Of a stretch of 64,000 nucleotides of DNA, positions 21,641-31,891 are shown one piece after another. Numbering within the stretch: the stretch's first letter is position 1; every line of letters begins with the position of its first letter. The notes beneath the pieces are model-generated. The model made no database searches. It was not told the DNA's origin and saw nothing but the letters and a program-made list of their open reading frames with translations. The stretch is from Alistipes sp. GTDB lineage: Bacteria; Bacteroidota; Bacteroidia; Bacteroidales; Rikenellaceae. A program made the position numbers and the translations under genes. The DNA is taken from contig JAFLRR010000001.1 in assembly GCA_022511345.1 (NCBI GenBank), positions 124,001 to 188,000 of the forward strand, given 5' to 3'.

Positions 21641-22237
21641 TCAGAAGAGCGACAACTGGTCGATTTCGTGATTGAAGGTCAGGCGATGATATGGCGTCAG
21701 GCCGTGTTCTCGCACGGCAAGCCGGTGCTCGCGCGTAGGATAGCCCTTGTTGCGCTCCCAGCCGTACTGCGGATATTCGCCGGCAATGCGCACCATGTAT
21801 TCGTCGCGGTGGGTCTTGGCCAGCACCGACGCAGCGGCTATGTCGGCATACTTGCCGTCGCCTTTGACTATGCACTCGTAGGGTATATTCAGCCGCGAGC
21901 GGAAACGGTTGCCGTCGATGGCCAGAAACTCGGGCCGCACGGCAAGCCCCTCGACGGCCAGAGTCATACCCTCGAACGAGGCGTTGAGGATGTTTATCTC
22001 GTCGATGCGCCCGGGCGGCACGGCCACGACCTTCCACGCTACAGCCTCGCGCTCGATGATTCCGCGCAGCAGCTCGCGGTTGCGTTCGGTCATCTGCTTC
22101 GAGTCGTTGAGCAGAGGATGGCTGAAACCGGGCGGCAGAATGACCGCCGCGGCAAAGACGGCTCCGGCCAGGCAGCCTCGCCCGGCCTCGTCGCAGCCCG
22201 CCTCGACGAGGCCTGCGGAAAACGAATGCTTCAACAT
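21641..22237 (-). CDS. rnhB: Ribonuclease HII
   Basis: [35 protein letters not shown]. Confidence 0.96.
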   Translation of the reverse strand: MLKHSFSAGLVEAGCDEAGRGCLAGAVFAAAVILPPGFSHPLLNDSKQMTERNRELLRGIIEREAVAWKVVAVPPGRIDEINILNASFEGMTLAVEGLAVRPEFLAIDGNRFRSRLNIPYECIVKGDGKYADIAAASVLAKTHRDEYMVRIAGEYPQYGWERNKGYPTREHRLAVREHGLTPYHRLTFNHEIDQLSLF

Positions 22238-22250
22238 GGCTGCTGCAGTA

Positions 22251-22712
22251 TCAGAACGGAACCCCGTAGTCGTGCTTGGCCTCGTCCATGACGAATGTGC
22301 TGGTAATCGACCCGAGGCTGTCGACTCGTCCGAGCACGTTGAGGATGAACTCCTGGTAGTACTTCATGTCGGGGGCGTGAATCTTGAGCAGGTAGTCGTA
22401 CTCGCCCGAGATGTTGTAGCACTCGACCACCTCGGGAATCTCCCTCACGAAGTCGGTGAAAGCATTGGCTATGTCGCAGTTCAGCCGCCGCAGCTTCACG
22501 CTGCAGAAGACCACGAAGCCGCGGTTGAGCTTGCCGGCATCGAGCACCGCCACATATTTCTTAATGTAACCGCCTGTCTCCAGTCTCTTGAGCCGTTCGA
22601 AAACGGGCGTAGTCGAGAGGTGCACGCGGGCAGCCAGCTCCTTGGTCGTCAGGCGGGCATTCTGCTGCAGAATGCGCAGAATCTGCAAATCGGTTTTGTC
22701 GAGCGAATCCAT
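22251..22712 (-). CDS. Lrp/AsnC family transcriptional regulator
   Basis: [45 protein letters not shown]; start trimmed from ORF track. Confidence 0.93.
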   Translation of the reverse strand: MDSLDKTDLQILRILQQNARLTTKELAARVHLSTTPVFERLKRLETGGYIKKYVAVLDAGKLNRGFVVFCSVKLRRLNCDIANAFTDFVREIPEVVECYNISGEYDYLLKIHAPDMKYYQEFILNVLGRVDSLGSITSTFVMDEAKHDYGVPF

Positions 22713-22873
22713 CGAAGAATAATTTTCCGTTCGGCGGCTGCATCCCATGCAGCCGCATGAACATATTTCCTGTATAATCGACAAAATTAGAAATATATTC
22801 CTTATTTTACAAAATTATTGCGACATAATTTCCTTAAACATACCTTTGCACAGAAAAACAAACAAAAAAAACA

Positions 22874-24163
22874 ATGAAACGCGATAAGCTACATTTCGAA
22901 ACGCTGCAGCTCCATGTTGGACAAGAGCAACCCGATCCGGCAACCGACGCACGCGCGGTACCTATTTATCAGACTACATCATACGTATTCCGCAATTCGC
23001 AGCATGCAGCCGACCGCTTCGCCCTGAAAGACATAGGCAACATCTACGGCCGACTGACCAACTCGACGCAGAGCGTGTTCGAGGAGCGCGTGGCGGCGCT
23101 CGAAGGCGGCGTGGCCGGTCTGGCCGTGGCCTCGGGTGCGGCAGCCGTGACCTACGCACTGCAGAATATACTGAGTGCAGGCGACCACATCGTTGCGGCC
23201 GACAACCTCTACGGCGGCACCTTCAATTTGATAACCCACACGTTCACGACCCAAGGCATAACCAACACCATCGTCAAGGTCAACGACCTCGAAGCCCTCG
23301 AGGCAGCCATACAGCCCAACACCAAGGCCGTGTTCGTGGAGACCTTCGGCAACCCCAACTCCGACATCACCAACATCGAGGCCGTGGCCGAAGTGGCTCA
23401 CCGCCACAACATCCCGCTTCTGATAGACAACACCTTCGGAACGCCCTACCTGATTCGCCCCATAGAGCACGGAGCCGACATTGTGATTCATTCGGCGACC
23501 AAATTCATCGGCGGCCACGGCACCAGCCTCGGCGGCGTGATTGTCGATGGCGGCCGCTTCGACTGGAAGGCCAACGCCGACAAGTTCCCCACACTGGCCA
23601 AGCCCGACCCCAGCTACCACGGCGCCGTATTTGCCGACGTGGCCGGTCCCGCAGCCTTCGTGACGCGCATCCGCGCCGTGATTCTGCGCGACACGGGCGC
23701 CGCCATCTCGCCCTTCAACGCATTCATCCTCCTGCAGGGTCTCGAGACCCTCTCGCTGCGCGTCGAGCGCCACGTTGAGAATGCCCTGAAGGTGGTCGAC
23801 TATCTCTCCAAACACCCCAAGGTGGCCAAGGTCAACCATCCGTCGCTCGCGGACCATCCCGACCATCAGCTCTACAACAGATACTTCCCCAACGGCGGAG
23901 GCTCGATATTCACCTTCGAAATCAAGGGTGGCGTAGAGCAGGCATGGAAATTCATCGACTCGCTGGAGATATTCTCGCTGCTGGCAAACGTGGCCGACGT
24001 CAAGTCGCTGGTCATTCACCCCTACACCACCACCCACTCGCAGATGACTCCCGAGGAGCTCGAGCAACAGCATATCACCCCCTCGACTGTACGGCTGTCG
24101 ATAGGCACAGAGCATATCGATGATATAATCGCCGACCTCGAGCAGGCGCTCGCCGCAATTTGA
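22874..24163 (+). CDS. metY: O-acetylhomoserine aminocarboxypropyltransferase / sulfhydrylase
   Basis: FETLQLHVGQEQPDPATDARAVPIYQTTSYVF; IHSATKFIGGHGTSLGGVIVDGG. Confidence 0.93.
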   Translation: MKRDKLHFETLQLHVGQEQPDPATDARAVPIYQTTSYVFRNSQHAADRFALKDIGNIYGRLTNSTQSVFEERVAALEGGVAGLAVASGAAAVTYALQNILSAGDHIVAADNLYGGTFNLITHTFTTQGITNTIVKVNDLEALEAAIQPNTKAVFVETFGNPNSDITNIEAVAEVAHRHNIPLLIDNTFGTPYLIRPIEHGADIVIHSATKFIGGHGTSLGGVIVDGGRFDWKANADKFPTLAKPDPSYHGAVFADVAGPAAFVTRIRAVILRDTGAAISPFNAFILLQGLETLSLRVERHVENALKVVDYLSKHPKVAKVNHPSLADHPDHQLYNRYFPNGGGSIFTFEIKGGVEQAWKFIDSLEIFSLLANVADVKSLVIHPYTTTHSQMTPEELEQQHITPSTVRLSIGTEHIDDIIADLEQALAAI

Positions 24164-24301
24164 CGGACCAAGGTCGCAAAACGCACGGGCGGACGGGGAG
24201 AGTTTCGGCTCTCCCCGTATGTTTTGCTACGCCCGGCATCGGTTTTTTGGTACGGCCGGGAAAATTAACTAATTTTGCATAGCAACAAATCTTTGGCGCC
24301 A

Positions 24302-25279
24302 ATGAACGTAATCCGCAGCTCGCCCGCAGTCAACCTGCTGGTCATGACAGCAGTCACGGCCCTGGCTTTCGTGCGCGCAAGCCTCACGGAGTTTCCGCCC
24401 GAAACGCTGTGCGGCACCCCGTCGTTTCTCGGCTCCTTCATCGACTCGTTCCAGAGCGCCCACCCGGCAGCCGGCAGTACGATAGCGGCCCTGTTCTATT
24501 TCATGGCCGCATGGATCATAGGCCGCGCCGTGAGAATCAGCGAGCTCTACTTCGTAAAGACAACCGTAACCATACCGGTCTACGCCGTCATAGCCTGCGG
24601 AATCTATCTGCCGCACATGTCTCTCACGGCCGCCACGGCGGCGCTGCTGACCGTACAGGCCATGAAGTACCACTACTATTCGCAGCGCGACGGCTACGGA
24701 TTCACGCCCCTCTTCTTCGGGTCGTTCTGTCTCGGCCTGCTGCCTATGGTCTACGCCCCTGCGGCGCCCATGCTGCTGCTCATGCCCTTTGCCGTGACCA
24801 TATTCAAGCGTTCGACACGCGAAACCATAGTCGCTTTGGCCGGTCTGGTACTGCCGTTCGCCGCAGCGGGATATGTCAACTGGGGCGCCGGAGGAGAGTT
24901 CTTCGAGCCGGTGAACCGAATCGCCACGGCGATTCTCGCCCCCAGCGGCTACCGCATATTCGGCGACATGTCGCTCACCTCGGCAGTTATGTTCTGCTGG
25001 GTGCTGGCCACGGTGCTGAGCGCCGTGCTCTTCTGCGGCGTGAACCTCTACTCGCTCGGCTCGCGGCCCCGAAGCATCACCCTCTACAACATCTGCGCAT
25101 TCATTCCCGCGGCAGCCACTCTCGCCCTGCCCGGCTCGACCGTCGCTTCATTCGGAATAGTCGCTGCACCGGCAGCAGCTCTCATACCCGTCATGCTCAT
25201 TCGCCTGAATTGGCGCATAGCCGACGTGTTATATTCTATTTTACTGCTGCTCTGCATCATACGCATCTTTATCGAATAA
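24302..25279 (+). CDS. Multi-pass integral membrane protein of unknown function
   Basis: Many hydrophobic segments; start placed at ATG 24302 because a TAATTTTG -7-like element lies just upstream. Confidence 0.6.
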   Translation: MNVIRSSPAVNLLVMTAVTALAFVRASLTEFPPETLCGTPSFLGSFIDSFQSAHPAAGSTIAALFYFMAAWIIGRAVRISELYFVKTTVTIPVYAVIACGIYLPHMSLTAATAALLTVQAMKYHYYSQRDGYGFTPLFFGSFCLGLLPMVYAPAAPMLLLMPFAVTIFKRSTRETIVALAGLVLPFAAAGYVNWGAGGEFFEPVNRIATAILAPSGYRIFGDMSLTSAVMFCWVLATVLSAVLFCGVNLYSLGSRPRSITLYNICAFIPAAATLALPGSTVASFGIVAAPAAALIPVMLIRLNWRIADVLYSILLLLCIIRIFIE

Positions 25280-25449
25280 AAAGCTATCCGCGACGTAATT
25301 TTCGGATTAAAATATGGCACGTCGGGTCGATACAATTTTTTATTGTAAATATACAATAATATTTTTATATATTTGTAGCCGTAATGTAATTGCATACGCA
25401 CTGTCGCCAGCGGCGGAACAGAGCATCGACTATTAAAAAATTATTCATT

Positions 25450-26364
25450 ATGGTACAAATCTACAACGAAACGGCCCAGCCGACAATCGTCCGACTCGTC
25501 TGCCCCAAAAACAACGGGATAGAGGTTTCGTCGCTTTCGCGTTACGCCTTGTGTTACATTCTGCGCGGCAGTGCCAACATTTACTACGGAGATACGCGGC
25601 ACCGCATCTCACAGGGCGAAATCTACTGTCTCGGCTTGGGGAACCACTACATCGAGAAGATTCCCGAAAACGGAAGGCCGTTCGAACAAATCGTCATCTA
25701 CTACACCCCCGATGACCTGCGCAACATAATGATGCAGCTCACATACGCCTACGAATTCCGCATCACCAACTCCCACAGCTGCGAGAAGTGCCGCACCAGC
25801 GGCCATATATCGATGCCGGCATGGGAGTCGCTGCGCATGCTCTTCGCATCGGTCAACGATCTGCTGCTCAAGGAGGAGCGCCGCGGCAGCGACGATGTGA
25901 TAGAGGGAATACGCATATCCGAAATATTCTACGAGATAGCCTCGCACGACGACTGCTGCCTGAAGAGCAAGTTTCTGAGCAACATCGACACCTCGAAGGA
26001 GAACTTCGAGCAGGTGGTCTACGACAACATATTCCGCGACGTGTCCATAGAGGAGCTGGCCCGCATGAGCAACCGTTCGCTCACCTCGTTCAAGAAGGAG
26101 TTCCGCCGCCATTACAACTGTCCGCCGCACAAGTGGATAATCCGCCAGCGTCTGCAGCATGCGCGGCTTCTGCTGCTGGCTACCGACAAGTCGGTCTCGG
26201 AGGTAGGTTACGAGTGCACGTTCACCAACACCTCGCACTTCATAAAACTCTTCCGCAAGCAATACGGCACCACGCCCGCCTCGTTCCGTCTGCACGGCTC
26301 GCGCGCCGAAGCGGCCGAAACACAGGAGCGTGCCGAGGTGTTCGAGACTGCCGTTGCAGGATAG
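25450..26364 (+). CDS. AraC family transcriptional regulator
   Basis: Cupin-like N-terminus; SIEELARMSNRSLTSFKKEFRRHYNCPPHKWIIRQRLQHARLLLLATDKSVSEVGYECTFTNTSHFIKLFRKQYGTTPASFR. Confidence 0.93.
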   Translation: MVQIYNETAQPTIVRLVCPKNNGIEVSSLSRYALCYILRGSANIYYGDTRHRISQGEIYCLGLGNHYIEKIPENGRPFEQIVIYYTPDDLRNIMMQLTYAYEFRITNSHSCEKCRTSGHISMPAWESLRMLFASVNDLLLKEERRGSDDVIEGIRISEIFYEIASHDDCCLKSKFLSNIDTSKENFEQVVYDNIFRDVSIEELARMSNRSLTSFKKEFRRHYNCPPHKWIIRQRLQHARLLLLATDKSVSEVGYECTFTNTSHFIKLFRKQYGTTPASFRLHGSRAEAAETQERAEVFETAVAG

Positions 26365-26386
26365 TCCCGCCGGATAGCGACAAACG

Positions 26387-26417
26387 GCCCCTCTTGCACG
26401 GAGGGGCTTTTGTTTTG
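26387..26417 (+). terminator. Intrinsic terminator after the AraC-family gene
   Basis: GCCCCTC-TTGCACG-GAGGGGC then TTTTGTTTT. Confidence 0.7.
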
Positions 26418-26571
26418 CCTGCCGGACCGAGAGCTGCGAGGGACGAAATTATACTTCCGCCACAAACGGGTCTGCGTTTATGAAAAACTTACGAAATCGC
26501 TCTTATTAAAATTTTTTAATTGAAAATCGTAGCATCCGAGGCCGTATTAATTAAAAAATTATTACAAAAAG

Positions 26572-26603
26572 TTTGGCGGTTAATAAAAAAGAGATTATCT
26601 TTG
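26572..26603 (+). promoter_or_regulatory. Orphan Bacteroidota-type promoter
   Basis: TTTG (26572-26575), 20 nt, TATCTTTG (26596-26603); no ORF of standard size follows on + strand. Confidence 0.6.
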
Positions 26604-26607
26604 TTCT

Positions 26608-26700
26608 ACAAATACGGGAGTTCTCCCTTTTTTCTCATTAACCTAACTAACCTAATTCGAGGAGTTGAGTGTCGCCCGATACGCAACTCCTTATCTTTTA
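26608..26700 (+). ncRNA. Candidate small RNA
   Basis: Downstream of the orphan promoter; ends in AGGAGTTG-A-GTGTC-GCCC-GATAC-G-CAACTCCT hairpin (26660-26691) then TTATCTTTT. Confidence 0.45.
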
Positions 26701-26756
26701 TGCCCGCCGCTCAACACCCGAACCGCAGCGGTTTGCGGTCCCGGCAAACAAAAAAA

Positions 26757-26780
26757 GCGGGAACCTGTCGAGGTTCCCGC
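26757..26780 (-). terminator. Intrinsic terminator of galE
   Basis: GCGGGAACCT-GTCG-AGGTTCCCGC, T-run on minus strand. Confidence 0.8.
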
Positions 26781-26801
26781 CTGCATTCACTGCCCGGGGC
26801 A

Positions 26802-27818
26802 TCAGAGCGTCTGCTGCCACTTCCACGCCGAGGCGAGCGTCTCGTCGAGCGTCTTCTCGGCATGCCAGCCCAGCTCCTGGTTGGCACGCGTCGGGTCGGC
26901 CCAGATGGCCATGATGTCGCCCTCGCGGCGGGGAGCTATCTTATAGTTGAGCTTCAATCCGTTCACGCGCTCGAAGCCGCGAACCAGCTCGAGCACCGAG
27001 ACTCCGCGGCCCGTGCCGACGTTGAACACCTCGTAGCGCTCCTTGTTGCTGCCGCCTATCATGCGTCCGATGGCTGCCACGTGTGCCTTGGCAAGGTCGG
27101 TCACGTCGATATAGTCGCGGATGCACGAACCGTCGGGCGTGGGGTAGTCGTCGCCGAATACCGACAGGCACTCGCGGATTCCGGCTGCCGTCTGCGTCAC
27201 ATAGGGCACCAGGTTCTGGGGCACGCCGCGCGGCAACTCGCCGATGAGAGCCGACGGATGGGCGCCGATGGGGTTGAAGTAGCGCAGAGCTATACCCTTC
27301 ATGTCGCCGTAGGCTGCCATGGCGTCGCGGAGAATATCCTCGCTCATCTGCTTGGTATTGCCGTAGGGCGAAGTGGCCGGCTTGCGGGGCGTCTGCTCGG
27401 TCACGGGCTGCTTGTCGGGCTCGCCGTAGACGGTGCACGACGACGAGAAGACTATGTTGTGCCGTCCGTACTCGTGCATCAGGTCTATGAGGTTCATCAG
27501 CGAGGTGAGATTGTTGCGGTAGTAGAGCATGGGCTTGTGAATCGACTCGCCCACGGCCTTCGAGGCTGCAAAATGTATGGCCGAGTCGAACTCGTACTGC
27601 TCAAACACCTTGCGGAAGGCGTCGATGTCGCAGCAGTCGACCTCGACGAATGGAACATCTACGCCGGTAATTTTGCGCACGCCCTCGACAGCGCGCATTT
27701 CGGAGTTGGATAAGTTGTCGACGATGACCACGTCGTAGCCTGCGCCGATGAGTTCGACGGCCGTATGCGAGCCGATATAGCCGGCACCTCCGGCCACGAG
27801 AACACACTGTTTTTTCAT
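26802..27818 (-). CDS. galE: UDP-glucose 4-epimerase
   Basis: MKKQCVLVAGGAGYIGSHTAVELIGAGYDVVIVDNLSNS; SSSCTVYGEPDKQPVTE; start trimmed from ORF track. Confidence 0.97.
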   Translation of the reverse strand: MKKQCVLVAGGAGYIGSHTAVELIGAGYDVVIVDNLSNSEMRAVEGVRKITGVDVPFVEVDCCDIDAFRKVFEQYEFDSAIHFAASKAVGESIHKPMLYYRNNLTSLMNLIDLMHEYGRHNIVFSSSCTVYGEPDKQPVTEQTPRKPATSPYGNTKQMSEDILRDAMAAYGDMKGIALRYFNPIGAHPSALIGELPRGVPQNLVPYVTQTAAGIRECLSVFGDDYPTPDGSCIRDYIDVTDLAKAHVAAIGRMIGGSNKERYEVFNVGTGRGVSVLELVRGFERVNGLKLNYKIAPRREGDIMAIWADPTRANQELGWHAEKTLDETLASAWKWQQTL

Positions 27819-28044
27819 AAGTAGGTCTATCTTTATTTGCGTTTGCCCAATCAACGGGTGCCCCTGCGCGCAGTTGCACTCATACAAATATATGGATTTT
27901 TTTCGACAACCCTCCGTCCCCGAACGTCATTTCGCACAGAGAGCGTGCATTTTATCGATTTTCGATAAAAATATTTTGTTCTCCGGAAAATTTATTTTTA
28001 CATTTGCAGACGAGTAAAACATCGCGCAACCCATTTGTCGCACT

Positions 28045-28971
28045 ATGGAAAACATTCTGCAAATAGAAAACGTGTCGAAGACATTCACGGCACACAAGGC
28101 TCTGGACGACGTGTCGCTGTCGGTTCCGAGAGGTTCCATCTACGGTCTTCTCGGCCCCAACGGAGCCGGAAAGACGACGCTCATACGAATCATTAACCGC
28201 ATAACCGTTCAGGACAGCGGCCGCGTACTGCTCTCCGGGCATGAGATAGAGCCCGCCGACATCCGCCGCATAGGCTACCTGCCCGAGGAGCGCGGACTCT
28301 ACAAAAAGATGAAGGTCGGCGAACAGGCCGTATTCTTCGCGCGGCTCAAGGGCCTGTCGCGCCAGGAGGCCGTCCGCAGGCTGAAGGTGTGGTTCGAGAA
28401 GTTCGGCATCGAGTCGTGGTGGAATCGCAAAATCGAGGAGCTCTCGAAGGGCATGGCCCAGAAGGTGCAGTTCATAGTCACGGTGCTGCACGAACCCGAA
28501 CTGTTGATATTCGACGAACCCTTCTCGGGCTTCGACCCCGTGAATGCCGAGATGCTCAAGAACGAGATTCTCGCTCTGCGCGACAGGGGTTCGACAATCA
28601 TACTCTCGACCCACAACATGTCGTCGGTCGAGGAGATTTGCGACCATATAACCCTCATCAACAAGTCGCACAACGTGCTCTCGGGCTCGGTCGACGAGAT
28701 ACGCCGCCGCCACGGCAACAATATCTTCGAGATTGCCTACCGCGGAGAGGAGAGTTCGCTGCGCGAAGCTCTGGCAGGCCGCTGCGAGATAATCGAGGGC
28801 GGCGAAGGCCAGTCGCCCTACGGCCAGACTCTGAAGATATACATCCCCTCGGATGACGCCGTGCGCGATGCGGTTGCAGCGATAAATGCGGCCGTGAACC
28901 TGCGCTCGTTTACCGAAATAATACCCTCGATGAACGACATCTTTATCCACGCCGTAAACGGAGAACTGTAA
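28045..28971 (+). CDS. ABC transporter ATP-binding protein (NatA-like)
   Basis: GLLGPNGAGKTTLIRII (Walker A), ELSKGMAQKVQF, LLIFDEPFSGFDP. Confidence 0.95.
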   Translation: MENILQIENVSKTFTAHKALDDVSLSVPRGSIYGLLGPNGAGKTTLIRIINRITVQDSGRVLLSGHEIEPADIRRIGYLPEERGLYKKMKVGEQAVFFARLKGLSRQEAVRRLKVWFEKFGIESWWNRKIEELSKGMAQKVQFIVTVLHEPELLIFDEPFSGFDPVNAEMLKNEILALRDRGSTIILSTHNMSSVEEICDHITLINKSHNVLSGSVDEIRRRHGNNIFEIAYRGEESSLREALAGRCEIIEGGEGQSPYGQTLKIYIPSDDAVRDAVAAINAAVNLRSFTEIIPSMNDIFIHAVNGEL

Positions 28972-29141
28972 TGGAAAAGAACAAAGAGAAAAAACCGGCC
29001 GATTACAACCGTCTTGCCGGAATTGCATTCATCGGAGCCGGTGCTGCATGGTTAGCCATAGGATTCAACATAGCGCTGTCCGTCTCGCTGATAGCGCTGG
29101 GAATCATATTTTTAGCAACATCAAAAAACAAACAACAATAA
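28971..29141 (+). CDS. Small membrane protein (56 aa) between ABC ATPase and permease
   Basis: MEKNKEKKPADYNRLAGIAFIGAGAAWLAIGFNIALSVSLIALGIIFLATSKNKQQ; ATG overlaps ATPase stop by 1 nt (TAATG); ends 5 nt before permease ATG; below the ORF-track size cut-off. Confidence 0.7.
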   Translation: MEKNKEKKPADYNRLAGIAFIGAGAAWLAIGFNIALSVSLIALGIIFLATSKNKQQ

Positions 29142-29146
29142 CCGTT

Positions 29147-30469
29147 ATGTCACAGTTGGGAATCGTCATAAACCGCGAATTCAACGTCCGCGTCCGCAAA
29201 AAGTCGTTCATAATAACCACCATACTGGTGCCGCTGCTCATCGTGGCGATGATGGCCGTGCCTACGCTGCTGATGCTCTACTCGTCGACCGACACCAAGG
29301 TCATAGCCGTAATAGATGAGAGCGGAGTGGTGGCGCCGCAGATGGAGAGCAACGACGATGTGCAGTTCATAACCATCGACCAACCGCTCGACGAAGCCCG
29401 CGCCGACGAGGAGCGCTTCGGCGTGCTGTGGATAGGTTCCGACATACTCGAAAATTCAAGCAGTGTGAAGCTCTACTGCAACTCCTCGTCGTCGGTGATG
29501 CTCGAGGAGAGCATCGAGAGCCGCATATCGAAAATAGTCGAAACGGAGAAGCTCAAGGCCTACAACATCGATAATCTGCCCGAGATAATGGAGGCCGTCA
29601 AGACCCGCATCACGCTGCAGACATTCCGCAATGACCGCGACGACAGCCGCAGCGTCTCGGCCGGAGTTTCGTTCGCCATAGGCTATGCGCTGGCATTCAT
29701 ACTCTACATGTTCCTGCTCATCTACGGCCAGATGGTCATGACGGCCGTCATCGAGGAGAAAAACTCGCGCGTGCTCGATGTGTTGGTCACCTCGGTCAAG
29801 CCCTTTCAGCTGATGCTCGGCAAGATACTGGGCGTAGCGTCGGTGGCTGTGCTTCAGGTAGTCATCTGGGGAGTGCTCATATTCGGCATAGGTTCTCTGT
29901 GCATGTCGGCCATACTGCCGCATGTGATGAGCGGCGAGGAGGTCGCACAGCTGGCAGCATACCAGTCCGGCACGCTCGACATGTCGACCGTCGACGCCGG
30001 CAACATCGAGGGTTTGAAAACTTTCGCCACATTCACCGACATAGGCTATCTGGCAGGCGTATTCTGCTACCTGCTGCTCTTCCTTCTGGGCGGCTATCTC
30101 TTCTATTCGGCAATGTTCGCCGCCGTAGGAGCCAGCGTCGACAACATAACCGATGCCGGACAGCTTACAACACCCATAACCATTCCCATCATACTGGCGT
30201 TGATGATAATGTTCGTTGTCATGAAGGACCCCAACTCGTCGCTGGCATTCTGGTTCTCGATAATTCCATTCACCTCGCCCATAGTGATGATGGCCCGAAT
30301 CCCGGCCGGAATAGCCGTCTGGGAGCCGCTGCTGTCGCTCGCGGTGCTCTACATATCCATCGCCGTCATGGTATGGTTAGCTTCGAGAATATACCGCGTG
30401 GGAATACTCATGCACGGCAAGAAGCCTACGTTCAAAGAGTTGTACAAGTGGATGAAGTCCAACTATTGA
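29147..30469 (+). CDS. ABC transporter permease (NatB/ABC-2 type)
   Basis: MSQLGIVINREFNVRVRKKSFIITTILVPLLIVAMM; VIEEKNSRVLDVLVTSVKPFQLMLGKILGV. Confidence 0.93.
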   Translation: MSQLGIVINREFNVRVRKKSFIITTILVPLLIVAMMAVPTLLMLYSSTDTKVIAVIDESGVVAPQMESNDDVQFITIDQPLDEARADEERFGVLWIGSDILENSSSVKLYCNSSSSVMLEESIESRISKIVETEKLKAYNIDNLPEIMEAVKTRITLQTFRNDRDDSRSVSAGVSFAIGYALAFILYMFLLIYGQMVMTAVIEEKNSRVLDVLVTSVKPFQLMLGKILGVASVAVLQVVIWGVLIFGIGSLCMSAILPHVMSGEEVAQLAAYQSGTLDMSTVDAGNIEGLKTFATFTDIGYLAGVFCYLLLFLLGGYLFYSAMFAAVGASVDNITDAGQLTTPITIPIILALMIMFVVMKDPNSSLAFWFSIIPFTSPIVMMARIPAGIAVWEPLLSLAVLYISIAVMVWLASRIYRVGILMHGKKPTFKELYKWMKSNY

Positions 30470-30550
30470 TAGTCGGAATGCGGCGGCATATTCGGCAATT
30501 ATAGTTAACTTTGCATCCGGAGCGTCATGCAACAAAGCTCCGGAACAGAT

Positions 30551-31603
30551 ATGAAACACGAAATCGAACAACTGCTCGCCACGGTGGTTCACCCCGAAAC
30601 AGGCACCGACATCGTTTCGGGCGGAATGGTGCAAACGACAGAGGCCTCTGACGGCCGAATAGCCGTCACGCTGCTGTTCGCCAGAGCTCGCGACCCCTTT
30701 GCCGCCAGCATACGACGCAAGGTGCAGTCGCTGCTTGCCTCACGCTGGCCGCAGGCCGAAGTAACTGTCGACATCCGCGAACAGGCCCATCATGCAGAAC
30801 CGGCGCAGATGCCCAGCCAGACAGAAAAGATAGCGCACGTAATAGCTGTCGCCTCGGGCAAGGGCGGCGTAGGCAAGTCGACGGTAACGGCCAACCTGGC
30901 CGTCGCGCTGCGAAACAGAGGATTCAAGGTAGGCATCCTCGACGCCGACATATACGGACCCTCGCAGCCGCAGATGTTCGGTGTGGCCGACTACGCACCC
31001 GAGGCTGTCGAGGACGAGAAGGGCAATGTCTCGATAATACCTGTCGAGAGTCAGGGAATAAAGTTGATGTCGATAGGTTTCTTCGTCAAGCAGACAGATG
31101 CGCTCATGTGGCGCGGAGCCATGGCCGTCAATGCTCTCAAGCAGATGATTCACCAGACCATGTGGGGTGAATTAGACTATCTGCTCACCGATCTTCCGCC
31201 GGGAACCGGCGATATACACCTGTCGATAATACGCGAACTGAAAATCGAGGCTGCCGCCATCGTATCCACGCCGCAGAGCATAGCCGTGGCCGATGTAGTG
31301 CGCGGCGTGGAGATGTTCAGACATCCTCAGGTAAACATCCCTGTTGCAGGCGTAATCGAGAACATGTCCTGGTTCACCCCCGAGGAGCTTCCCAACAACC
31401 GCTATTACATCTTCGGCCGCGGAGGCGCCGAGCGTTATGCTGCCGAAAACGGACTCGAGCTTTTAGGACAGATACCTGTAATACAGTCGGTAAGCGACGG
31501 CACGGAGAGCGGCACGCCTGCCGCAGCCATAGACAGCCGCGTTGCCGAATACTACTTGTCGATAGCCGACAGAATTGTTGAAAAGACGATGAAAAGCTGT
31601 TGA
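30551..31603 (+). CDS. mrp: Mrp/NBP35 family ATP-binding protein (Fe-S carrier)
   Basis: VIAVASGKGGVGKSTVTANLAVAL; DYLLTDLPPGTGDIHLSI; GVIENMSWFT. Confidence 0.95.
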   Translation: MKHEIEQLLATVVHPETGTDIVSGGMVQTTEASDGRIAVTLLFARARDPFAASIRRKVQSLLASRWPQAEVTVDIREQAHHAEPAQMPSQTEKIAHVIAVASGKGGVGKSTVTANLAVALRNRGFKVGILDADIYGPSQPQMFGVADYAPEAVEDEKGNVSIIPVESQGIKLMSIGFFVKQTDALMWRGAMAVNALKQMIHQTMWGELDYLLTDLPPGTGDIHLSIIRELKIEAAAIVSTPQSIAVADVVRGVEMFRHPQVNIPVAGVIENMSWFTPEELPNNRYYIFGRGGAERYAAENGLELLGQIPVIQSVSDGTESGTPAAAIDSRVAEYYLSIADRIVEKTMKSC

Positions 31604-31866
31604 AACGCGGTCGTTAAAATGATTAAAATTTTACGGCTGCAGATTTTGCCTTTAGGCGGAAAAATACATACGCGGCGAAAACGAAACTTGCAAATAAAAA
31701 TGTTGTAAAAATATCACCCGGCAAAATAGGCCGAATGATGAACCGATGTCGAAACATTTACGGTGTAGATATGTCGAAAAAGATATTTACAACTGTTTAC
31801 AATTTTTGAAAACGACAGAAAAGCAATTATTTGTAAAGAATGGAAAAGTAACATGTCGATGAAAAG

Positions 31867-31875
31867 TGTCGATAA
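31867..31875 (-). promoter_or_regulatory. DnaA-box-like site TGTCGATAA (reverse complement of TTATCGACA)
   Basis: One mismatch to TTATCCACA; inverted relative to the tandem pair at 31892-31909. Confidence 0.6.
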
Positions 31876-31891
31876 ATTTATTTCAAAATAG

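Noticed and set aside
21166-21675. 169-aa + strand ORF
   Set aside because: Overlaps RNase P RNA on the opposite strand; not coding
22785-22873. SAM riboswitch upstream of metY
   Set aside because: Promoter -7 element lies too close to the ATG to leave a riboswitch-sized leader
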